From NCBI GenBank assembly GCA_002503985.1, contig DASW01000008.1, positions 248,001 through 312,000 on the forward strand: 64,000 nt of DNA. Reading direction: 5' to 3'. Positions 1 through 6,487 of this stretch are shown one piece after another. The first letter of the stretch is position 1; every line of letters starts with the position of its first letter. This DNA is from Thermoplasmata archaeon UBA61. Lineage in GTDB: Archaea > Thermoplasmatota > Thermoplasmata > Lutacidiplasmatales > UBA184. The translations under genes and the position numbers were made by a program. The notes under the pieces were generated by a model. The model ran no database searches. It saw only the letters and a list, made by a program, of their open reading frames with translations, and was not told the DNA's origin.

Positions 1-786
1 GGCGCGGGCTCGGCCGGGGTCGGTGTCGCCGACCTCTTGACCGGCGCCCTCGTCGAAGCGGGAGTACCCCCGGCCGAGGCCCGGCGACGCACCTGGATCG
101 TGAACCGGGGCGGTCTCCTCCACTCCGCGCGGACGGACATCAAGGACGAACAGAGGGTCTACGCCCACCCGTGGGAGGACGTCAAGAGCTGGGCGCCGAC
201 CGGGGGCGGCAAGATCGGCCTCGAGGAAGTGGTCCGCGAGGCGCGGCCCACGGTCCTCATCGGCCTCTCGACGCTCAAGGGGGCGTTCACGGAGTCCATC
301 GTCCGGACGATGGCCCGTTGGGTATCTCGACCCATCATCTTCCCGCTCTCGAACCCGACCGTGAAGTCGGAAGCGATCCCCGAGGACCTCCTCAAGTGGA
401 CCGAAGGTCGCGCGATCATCGCGACCGGCTCTCCGTTCCCGCCGGTGAAGTACGGCGACACCATCTACCCGATCGCCCAGTGCAACAACGCCTACATCTT
501 CCCCGGGCTGGGCCTCGGGCTGATCGTGGGACGTTGCCGCAAGGTGACGAACGAGATGTTGCTCGCCGCCGCGCGAGCGCTGGCTCTGCGCTCCCCGGCC
601 CGGGAGAACCCGCATGCGCCGCTCCTTCCCTCGCTCCGGGAGCTCCGCGTCGTGGCCGAGGAGATCGCTCTCGCGGTCGCGATGGAAGGTCAGCGGAGCG
701 GTCTCGCTCCGAAGCAGTCCGAGGACGAGCTGCGGAACCGGATCCACCAGATCCACTGGAACCCCGAGTACCCGGTCTACGCCTAA
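1..786 (+). CDS. NAD(P)-dependent malic enzyme, C-terminal part (5' end outside window)
   Basis: Oxidative decarboxylation of malate to pyruvate and CO2 in the cytosol. The frame is open from base 1, so the N-terminal malic domain lies to the left. The first residues are the Rossmann dinucleotide site GAGSAGVGVAD. Family motifs follow in order: FPLSNPT, then ATGSPFPPV, then QCNNAYIFPGLG, which is the conserved C-terminal signature. The remaining 261 residues match the size of a malic enzyme NAD-binding domain. In this window acetate uptake and activation genes are also present, so a role supplying pyruvate or NAD(P)H during acetate growth is plausible but inferred. Cofactor preference cannot be read from the fragment. 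Confidence 0.93.
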   Translation, partial: GAGSAGVGVADLLTGALVEAGVPPAEARRRTWIVNRGGLLHSARTDIKDEQRVYAHPWEDVKSWAPTGGGKIGLEEVVREARPTVLIGLSTLKGAFTESIVRTMARWVSRPIIFPLSNPTVKSEAIPEDLLKWTEGRAIIATGSPFPPVKYGDTIYPIAQCNNAYIFPGLGLGLIVGRCRKVTNEMLLAAARALALRSPARENPHAPLLPSLRELRVVAEEIALAVAMEGQRSGLAPKQSEDELRNRIHQIHWNPEYPVYA

Positions 787-921
787 CGGGGCGCACCGGC
801 CCGCCCATCCGCGGCAGCGGCCGCCGGAGCCGGGCCGGTCCGTGATGGCGGCACGGGCGACCCGGTTCCGTAGGATAGGCTAAGTGGGGACCGCCGGTCG
901 GGTCCCGTGACCTGAGGCACC

Positions 922-1557
922 ATGGCCGACCGACCCCGCGCCTCCCGGCGAAGACCGGCACCCCGTCGCGGTTCCCGGCATCGAGCCCCGGCTCGCCGAC
1001 GCACCCGCGCCCTTTCAGACCGCCCGCGCTGGGACTATGTACGTCTCGAGATCGACCTGGTCAAAGAGGCGTTCCGTCGCCGCGGACCTCTCTTTCTCCA
1101 TCGGCTCGAGGCGGTCTTCCGAGAGCAGGAGGTCGTCGAGGTCGAAGGGCTCCTCCGGCCCGCCGCCTTGGTCCTGCATGCCCTCGGCTCACGAGGCTTC
1201 TCGCGGGTGAACCACTGGGAGGTCCGCCCGGGAGGCTGGCTACCGCTTCCGGAACCGGCGCACGAGCGCTTGGTGGAGCCGGTCGGCCACTTGGTGCACG
1301 CGCTGCGGAGCGACGCGTGGAAACGGGTCGGAGACGCTCGGTCGTTCGCGGTCCGTCTATCGGGCCCGGGCGAGCTTCGGGCCGACGTTACCGTCCGCCG
1401 CGTCCATCGCGAACGGGCCCACGCGATCACCCTGGAGCTCTTCGGCCTGCTGTCCGAGCGGGAGCTGCACGCCATCGAGCAGGTGCTGGGGGACGAGCTC
1501 ACGGTCGCCCGCCTTCGACGGACCGAGTCCGTGGCTGTAGGACCGCAAGGTCCCTGA
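922..1557 (+). CDS. Hypothetical protein with Arg-rich N-terminus
   Basis: I do not recognise this 211-residue protein. The first 35 residues are almost all Arg, Pro, Ala and Ser and look disordered and basic. From about residue 38 there is an ordered alpha/beta-looking segment (for example YVRLEIDLVKEAF, then LFLHRLEAVF) and a C-terminal helix-rich part (ITLELFGLLSERELHAIEQ). There is no cysteine pair, signal peptide or membrane segment. A weak TATA-like stretch lies near 872-882, roughly 40 nt upstream of the ATG. The first structured residues begin well after the ATG, so a later start is possible, but no in-frame ATG supports one. Function unknown. Confidence 0.6.
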   Translation: MADRPRASRRRPAPRRGSRHRAPARRRTRALSDRPRWDYVRLEIDLVKEAFRRRGPLFLHRLEAVFREQEVVEVEGLLRPAALVLHALGSRGFSRVNHWEVRPGGWLPLPEPAHERLVEPVGHLVHALRSDAWKRVGDARSFAVRLSGPGELRADVTVRRVHRERAHAITLELFGLLSERELHAIEQVLGDELTVARLRRTESVAVGPQGP

Positions 1558-1641
1558 GCTCGGGACGGAGATTCGCTCCCGAGGGCCGCGGGAGTTGGAA
1601 GCCCCTTCCCTTGATGTACTCGGGCACCTAACTCGCTCCGA

Positions 1642-2349
1642 ATGCTGCAGATCTACGTCCCCGCGCTCATCGTGGCGTTCCTGATCACCATCCTCGAGAT
1701 GACCGAGGTCGTCGCCCTGGTGTTCGCCCTCGCCGCAGACCACTCCACGGTCCGCCACGGCGCTCTCGGCGCGGTGGGGGGCACGGCGGTGGTCGCGGCC
1801 ATCGCCCTCGGTTTCGGGGCGGTCCTCATTGCGTTCCCGAAATCGTACCTGCTCTGGGGCTCTGCGGTCGTCCTCGCGGCGTTCGGCGTCTTTCTCTTCC
1901 GCAGCACGCTCAAGACCTACCGTCGGCGCAAAGCTGCGGCGAGCGGCGGTGCCCCGCCCTCGACCGGTCGCACCGCGGCGCAGTTCGCCGGGGGGTTCTC
2001 GGTAGGCGCCGTGGAGTCCACGGAGACCGTGATCGTCCTCCTCGCGCTCACCGCCGCGGGGTACGGGTTCTCGGCCCTCATCGGGGCTGTCCTGGGCGGG
2101 GCGCTCCTGGTCTGTGTCGCGTTCCTCGTGCACGACCGCATCCGGCGGATCAAGATCCCCTGGCTCAAGGTCGGCGGGACCTCGCTCGTCTTCACGTTCG
2201 CCGTCTTCTGGGGCGGCGAAGCGGCCGGTGTTCAGTGGCCGGGAGGCGACCTGTTCCTGCTCCCGCTCGTGGTCCTTGCCGTCCTCATCGTCCGAGGAGG
2301 GGTAGAGGTCGTGATGCGCGCGACCGCCCCGCCCCCGGCGCCCGCGTAG
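1642..2349 (+). CDS. GDT1/TMEM165-like integral membrane protein (COG4280-type)
   Basis: A 235-residue protein with about six or seven hydrophobic helices. Two halves each carry an acidic motif inside a helix: LEMTEVVALV at about residues 16-25 and VESTETVIVL at about residues 124-133. That internal repeat of E-x-x-E/T motifs is the hallmark of the GDT1/UPF0016 cation (Mn2+/Ca2+) transporter superfamily and of the related COG4280 membrane proteins. Transport of a divalent cation is therefore inferred, not shown. A loop rich in Arg, Lys and Ala separates the halves (about residues 95-112). The C-terminus ends in a short Pro-rich tail. A second, better matched relative lies at 37963-38586. Confidence 0.7.
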   Translation: MLQIYVPALIVAFLITILEMTEVVALVFALAADHSTVRHGALGAVGGTAVVAAIALGFGAVLIAFPKSYLLWGSAVVLAAFGVFLFRSTLKTYRRRKAAASGGAPPSTGRTAAQFAGGFSVGAVESTETVIVLLALTAAGYGFSALIGAVLGGALLVCVAFLVHDRIRRIKIPWLKVGGTSLVFTFAVFWGGEAAGVQWPGGDLFLLPLVVLAVLIVRGGVEVVMRATAPPPAPA

Positions 2350-2357
2350 GCGTCGCT

Positions 2358-2528
2358 TCACAACTGACGAGTTGAAGTCCGGCGGCCGGGAGCGGACCCG
2401 GTGGAACCACACGGGTGCCGGCATTGTTCGCAGACGACCCGTCCTGGCCCCGGGATGTCCTTCGCGGCGAGCTCACACTCCTCCCAGGAACGGTGGCCAC
2501 AGACCGGACAAGGGTGAGACGGTCTCAC
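2358..2528 (-). CDS. Small zinc-ribbon protein (56 aa), translationally coupled to DUF429 gene
   Basis: The frame on the minus strand begins with GTG at 2528 and overlaps the stop of the upstream gene as GTGA, a standard archaeal coupling signal. The product has two knuckles, CPVCG at residues 7-11 and CEQC at residues 33-36, with extra Cys at 18 and 40 and a His-rich patch, so it should bind one zinc. The tail after residue 41 is Gly/Ser/Arg-rich and probably disordered. Such tiny ribbons are common in archaea and usually have no assigned role. The overlap and the spaced CxxC pairs are the support. Confidence 0.6.
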   Translation of the reverse strand: MRPSHPCPVCGHRSWEECELAAKDIPGPGRVVCEQCRHPCGSTGSAPGRRTSTRQL

Positions 2529-3247
2529 GGACTCTGACCCCCTGTGCGTTTGGGCCCGCTTCGCGGGCCCTTGGACCGTGAGGAGATCCTACGGTGCGAT
2601 CGTAGACCCCGTGTGTGACCGCTCTTCGGGTTCGGCAGCAGCATGAGGCCCTCGGTGGGGTCCCCGATCAAGCGACCCTGCCCCTTCAGGAAGTTCCACC
2701 CGACGAACGCGATCGTTACGGCGTCGAGCTCGTCGTGCGTCAGCGGTCGGCGGAGCACCTCACCTCCCAACCCTTCCCGCTGGAGGCGGCGTTGGAGGAC
2801 CTCGACTCCCGCCTTCTTCCGGGGCCACCCCAGGATGTCCTGCGCGCCACCAGGGTACCCTTCGACGACCGTCATTCCGAGGCCCGAGAGCTCCTCAGCG
2901 AGCGACATGCCCCGGACGGTGAGCATTCGCATTGGCCCGAGCGTCAGAGGAAAGAACGGCACTTTCATCCGAAGCAGCTCCCGGTCGCATTCCCGGAGGT
3001 GCGGCCCCGTTCGGTCCTCGATGGTCCGTCTTCCGCGGGGAAGGGAAAGGGGAGCGTCGATTACAACGAGCTCAGGGCGCGCCGACCGAGCGAACTCTAT
3101 GATCTCTCGGTTCGAATGGAGCACCGTCGCCCGCAAGCGACGAGGCCCGTCCATGACGCACGCTCCCGTGTCCCGATTGGGCGATCCCGCGAGGTCGAGG
3201 CCGACCACGCGGGTCGTTCGGGAGAATGGAGGGGGAATGCGGGACAT
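2525..3247 (-). CDS. DUF429 family protein (RNase H-fold, predicted nuclease)
   Basis: The N-terminus VGLDLAGSPNRDTG is the DUF429/COG2410 signature: an RNase H-like first strand carrying the first acidic residue. The second acidic strand is LVVIDAPLSLPRG, and the C-terminal part has the conserved DELDAVTIAFVG acidic helix. Cytosolic; substrate unknown. The 240 residues are slightly longer than usual because the last 40 or so residues are a basic, low-complexity tail, and a strong hairpin (2552-2570) lies inside the DNA for that tail. A TATA-like element (tctttattc) near 3287-3297 supports the ATG at 3247. The gene overlaps the zinc-ribbon gene downstream by 4 nt, so the two are co-translated. 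Confidence 0.85.
   Translation of the reverse strand: MSRIPPPFSRTTRVVGLDLAGSPNRDTGACVMDGPRRLRATVLHSNREIIEFARSARPELVVIDAPLSLPRGRRTIEDRTGPHLRECDRELLRMKVPFFPLTLGPMRMLTVRGMSLAEELSGLGMTVVEGYPGGAQDILGWPRKKAGVEVLQRRLQREGLGGEVLRRPLTHDELDAVTIAFVGWNFLKGQGRLIGDPTEGLMLLPNPKSGHTRGLRSHRRISSRSKGPRSGPKRTGGQSP
2552..2570. repeat. Perfect GC hairpin with UUC/UUCG loop
   Basis: GGGCCCGC and GCGGGCCC flank TTC, an 8-bp stem. It sits inside the coding sequence for the tail of the DUF429 protein. It may mark an RNA structure controlling the downstream coupled zinc-ribbon gene, or simply a selfish GC palindrome. Confidence 0.5.
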
Positions 3248-3335
3248 CGAGCGGGTTCTCCGTCCGGTCGGGGGACTCGGGACCCATGAATAAAGAGAAG
3301 GAGGAAAGGGTTGGCCGCCGCTCCGGTGCTCTTCC

Positions 3336-4013
3336 CTAGATCGGGAGCACCTTCCGGCCGTAGTTCGAGTTGGTCAGCGTGGCCGTGGCGACGTACCAGG
3401 CGATCAGCCCATCGAAGATGATCTCCCCGCCTACCGCCCAATTCGCGCTTCCGCTCGGGTCAAAGGTCGTCGAGCCCGAAGCGAGGCTCCAGAACTTCAC
3501 TACGAGCAGGATGAACGCGATGAACAGGAAGAGGAACACCATCAGGAGTCCCCAACCGTGTTTCGGGGCGTTGATCAGGAAGGTGAACGTGAACATCATC
3601 CAGATGAACGAGAACCCCGCCAGACCGTAGAGCCAAGGCACGCCCGCGGTCGCGACCGCCACCGGCGCGAACGAGGTGAGCATCAGGGTGAATGCCAACC
3701 AGAACGAACCGTATCCGACGAACGCCGACCCTGCGAACAGGTTCCCCTTTCGCAGCGCGATGAACCCTGCGAGCAGCTGGGCGATGCCGCCGAAGGCGAT
3801 GGCCGTTCCGAAGAGCGTCCAGTTCCCGGCCACCGGGCTAGCCCCGACGACGTTCCCGAAGCCCGCCCCGTAGGGAGACGGCAGGTTGGCCAACCCCGCC
3901 AACATCGTCGTGGTCCCGAATCCCATCAAGCCCACAACGGCGGGACTGGCCCACCATTCGGACTTCCCATCCGGCTTGGGAGGGGGCTCCTCCATTGCAC
4001 GCTCAGATTCCAT
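3336..4013 (-). CDS. Acetate uptake transporter, GPR1/FUN34/YaaH (SatP) family
   Basis: A 225-residue membrane protein with six hydrophobic helices, the usual size for this family of succinate/acetate channels. The N-terminal motif is NLPSPYGAG, near the family's N-P-A-P-L-G signature and conserved in position just after the first helix. FGGIAQLLAGFIALRKGNLFAG is the well-conserved segment around helix 3 that includes the G-x-x-Q-x-x-x-G pattern. Start: a TATA box (GCTTTTATCT, 4061-4070 on the minus strand) places transcription near 4037, so the ATG at 4013 is preferred over the upstream in-frame codon at 4058. Partnered functionally with the acetyl-CoA synthetase at 11220-13340. The charged Glu/Pro N-terminus is cytosolic. 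Confidence 0.85.
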   Translation of the reverse strand: MESERAMEEPPPKPDGKSEWWASPAVVGLMGFGTTTMLAGLANLPSPYGAGFGNVVGASPVAGNWTLFGTAIAFGGIAQLLAGFIALRKGNLFAGSAFVGYGSFWLAFTLMLTSFAPVAVATAGVPWLYGLAGFSFIWMMFTFTFLINAPKHGWGLLMVFLFLFIAFILLVVKFWSLASGSTTFDPSGSANWAVGGEIIFDGLIAWYVATATLTNSNYGRKVLPI

Positions 4014-4060
4014 GGTCCCCGCTGACGCTGGCATGTTGGGGCGCCGAGTGCAGTTCAAGT

Positions 4061-4070
4061 AGATAAAAGC
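4061..4070 (-). promoter_or_regulatory. TATA box of acetate transporter
   Basis: GCTTTTATCT on the minus strand, about 48 nt upstream of the chosen ATG at 4013. It rules out the in-frame start at 4058, which lies only a few bases from the box. Confidence 0.6.
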
Positions 4071-4189
4071 CTATTTGCAGGGCGTAAGGACGGTGCCTCC
4101 GGGGCCGAACCTGCCGCCGGGCCCGGAAGGGGGTCCTAGGGCTTCGGGTGGACAGCATTAAGGTCCCAAGTGCGTGGCCGTAGAGACCC

Positions 4190-4465
4190 ATGGAAGAGCG
4201 CGAAGAACTCGAGCGGATCGTCTTCGGCCAGACCCGGGTCATCCTCGTCCGGGACCTATCGAACACGAACCCGAACCTGGTGGCGGGTTCGCAGGGCCTC
4301 GTCATCGGAACGCTCGCTCCCTACACGCTGAAGGTCGCGTTCCCCAAGGTGACCGTCGGCGTGAACTGGAAGGAATGCGACATCGTCCCCGGGAAGACCG
4401 GGATGCCGACCGACGCCGACCAGCCCAAGGTGGTCCCGCAGCCCCGCCACATGGGCGAGGAATAA
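4190..4465 (+). CDS. Small hypothetical protein, possible beta-barrel (91 aa)
   Basis: Not recognised by name. It begins with a charged helix (MEEREELERIVF) followed by several short beta strands, including TRVILVRDL, SQGLVIG and YTLKVAFP, and ends in a Pro-rich tail. The spacing of glycines in LVAGSQGLVIG resembles small SH3/KOW-like barrels that bind nucleic acid or partner proteins, but this is only a resemblance. A TATA-like cattaagg element at about 4156-4163 lies about 30 nt upstream of the ATG, consistent with a leaderless transcript. It is convergent with the HAD gene, with 19 bp between stops. Confidence 0.6.
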   Translation: MEEREELERIVFGQTRVILVRDLSNTNPNLVAGSQGLVIGTLAPYTLKVAFPKVTVGVNWKECDIVPGKTGMPTDADQPKVVPQPRHMGEE

Positions 4466-4484
4466 TCTCGGACCCAAGCGCCGC

Positions 4485-5258
4485 TCAGCGGAGCGGCAAC
4501 AGCTTCTCCACGATCGGCCCGACCTCCTCGAGGCGGTCCGTCCGGTACTTCGCCGCGGGCTCCCCGGGAAAGTCCGCTAGGAACAGCTTTCGGTAGCGGT
4601 CTCCGTAGGAATGGAGGCCGGTGAACAGTACCGCGCCCCGGAACCCGGCCCGACGCGCCCCTTCGAGGTCCGCCCATCCATCCCCAACGTGCACCGCCTC
4701 GTGGGGGGCCTCGTTCAGCTGGTCGAGTGCGAAGCGGAAGATCTGGGCGGACGGCTTGGTCCAGGGCTGCTCGTCGCTGAAGACGTAGGTTTCCACGTAC
4801 CGGTCGAACCCCATCTTGGTCAGGATCGGACGGAGGAACTCTCCGGGCTCGCCGATGGTGTTCGAGATCACCCCCAACCGGTAGTGGCGGCCGCTGAGTT
4901 CTGCCAGTAGTTCGAGCGCTCCCGGGGCGATGCGGAACGGGGTCCTCTCGACCTCCGCCTTCAACCTCGAGAGGTACTCTTGCGGGTCCGTGTCCCGACC
5001 GGTCTCCCTCGCCGCTCGGGCGATCTGCTGCCGGGGGGTGACGCTTCGCCCTTCGGCCGATTCCGCGACGGCGCGGACGTAGGCCCGCTCGAACGCGCGA
5101 CCTAGCTCGGCATCCGACAGGTCCGGGACCCCCGCGAGCGGTGGGGACGCGCGGAGGACCTCCTGACCAATCGCGAGCTGGTGGGTCATGTACGCCTCCT
5201 CGTCCTCGGGAGGTAGGTACATCAGCGTGTGCCACAGGTCGAGGGTCACGGCGGGCAT
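4485..5258 (-). CDS. HAD-superfamily hydrolase (phosphatase-like)
   Basis: The HAD motifs are all present: motif I DLWHT at residues 6-10 with nucleophile Asp6, motif II VISNT in the middle, a lysine after FRYDRY-type helix region, and motif IV HVGDGWADLEGARRAG with the paired acidic residues. The segment between motifs I and II is a helical cap of about 90 residues, so this is a subfamily I enzyme of 257 residues. Motif I has Trp rather than Asp two residues after the nucleophile; a DxWxT-type motif I occurs in several archaeal and bacterial HADs. Substrate unknown. A TATA-like box (ATATACC, about 5284-5290) supports the ATG at 5258. Confidence 0.85.
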   Translation of the reverse strand: MPAVTLDLWHTLMYLPPEDEEAYMTHQLAIGQEVLRASPPLAGVPDLSDAELGRAFERAYVRAVAESAEGRSVTPRQQIARAARETGRDTDPQEYLSRLKAEVERTPFRIAPGALELLAELSGRHYRLGVISNTIGEPGEFLRPILTKMGFDRYVETYVFSDEQPWTKPSAQIFRFALDQLNEAPHEAVHVGDGWADLEGARRAGFRGAVLFTGLHSYGDRYRKLFLADFPGEPAAKYRTDRLEEVGPIVEKLLPLR

Positions 5259-5398
5259 GAACTACCAACTCAAGGCCGCCGTCGGTATATGTCGGGGAGC
5301 CGCGCCTGGGGCATCGACACGGTCAGGGTGGTGGTGGGGCGGTCCCTCCGGCATCCCCGTCAACCCAATAGACCCCAACGGTTCCCAGGGGCCCCGGT

Positions 5399-6385
5399 AT
5401 GACCGAACCGCGTCTCCTGGTTGCCCTGCGCCCTCGCGAGGAAGTAGATCAAGCGCTGAGCGAGCACCTTCCGGGGGTCGAGTGGCGATACGCCGCGAAA
5501 AGCCCTGCGAGGGAATGGGAAGAGGTGGAAGCGATGCTCCTCGGTTCGGTGGAGCGGGAGCTGGGCGACCTCGAGGTTCGTTCTCTCCCCCGTTTGCGGT
5601 TCGTCCAGCGTGTTTATACCGGGATGGATGGCGTGCCGTTCGACCGCTTCCCCGAGCGCGTCCGGTTCGCCGGGAACGTCGGTGCGTATGCGCCGTTCGT
5701 CGCGGAACACGCGGTCGCCCTCGCGCTCGCCGCGGCCCGAGAGCTTCCGCGCGCTCACGCCCTCGTGCAGGCGGGTACGCTGCGGCCTCCCCCGGTCCAG
5801 CGTCTGCTCTGGGAGCGGACCGCGGTGATCCTCGGGTACGGCGAGATCGGCCGGGCGGTGGCGGAACGGCTCTCGGGCTTCGGGACCCGGGTGTTGGGGC
5901 TCAACCGCTCCGGTCGGATGGCGCCGGGCTGCCTCGGGATGTTCCCGGCGGACCGCCTTCTCGAGGCGGTGAAGGAAGGGGACTACGTCTTCGATACCCG
6001 ACCGCTCACGCGCGCGACCGAAGGCACGATCGACGGACCGGTCCTGGCGGCGATGAAGCCCACGGCGGTGTTCATCAACATAGGTCGGGCGGGCACGGTG
6101 CGGGAAGAGGCGTTGTACCGCCATCTTCTGGAACATCCCGATTTCCGGGCGGCGCTCGACGTCTGGTGGCACGAGGATTTCGCCGGGGGCCGGATCGCGC
6201 ATCAGTTCCCGTTCGGAAGGCTCCCCAACCTTGTGGGTACCCCACACTCCGCGAGCTTCGGCCCGGGGGTGGAGGCTTACGTCCTCGCCCGCGCGCTCGT
6301 CAACCTGCGGAGGTTCTTCGCGGGAGCGGAGCCGCGCTACGTCGTCGACCGCGCGGAGTACGAGCGACCCGCCTCCACGGCGTAG
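5399..6385 (+). CDS. D-isomer-specific 2-hydroxyacid dehydrogenase
   Basis: NAD(P)H-dependent interconversion of 2-oxoacids and D-2-hydroxyacids. The nucleotide-binding motif is GYGEIGRAVAERL at about residue 140, preceded by a substrate domain ending in NVGAYAPFVAEHAVALALA, the typical hinge region. The catalytic residues appear in order: Arg in NIGRAGTVREEAL and His in TPHSASFGPG. The length of 328 residues is normal. The conserved acidic residue that activates the histidine probably lies in VWWHEDF. Physiological substrate (glyoxylate, hydroxypyruvate or another oxoacid) cannot be deduced. Divergent from the HAD gene across about 140 bp. Confidence 0.9.
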   Translation: MTEPRLLVALRPREEVDQALSEHLPGVEWRYAAKSPAREWEEVEAMLLGSVERELGDLEVRSLPRLRFVQRVYTGMDGVPFDRFPERVRFAGNVGAYAPFVAEHAVALALAAARELPRAHALVQAGTLRPPPVQRLLWERTAVILGYGEIGRAVAERLSGFGTRVLGLNRSGRMAPGCLGMFPADRLLEAVKEGDYVFDTRPLTRATEGTIDGPVLAAMKPTAVFINIGRAGTVREEALYRHLLEHPDFRAALDVWWHEDFAGGRIAHQFPFGRLPNLVGTPHSASFGPGVEAYVLARALVNLRRFFAGAEPRYVVDRAEYERPASTA

Positions 6386-6487
6386 ATACGGGACGAAGCG
6401 GTGGGTCAACCGCGCGCTCCCCGATGACGACAGTGCTCACGCCGTAGATGGAAGATGTGTCTGGGAACGCATGGGGGAGTTCCCGCC

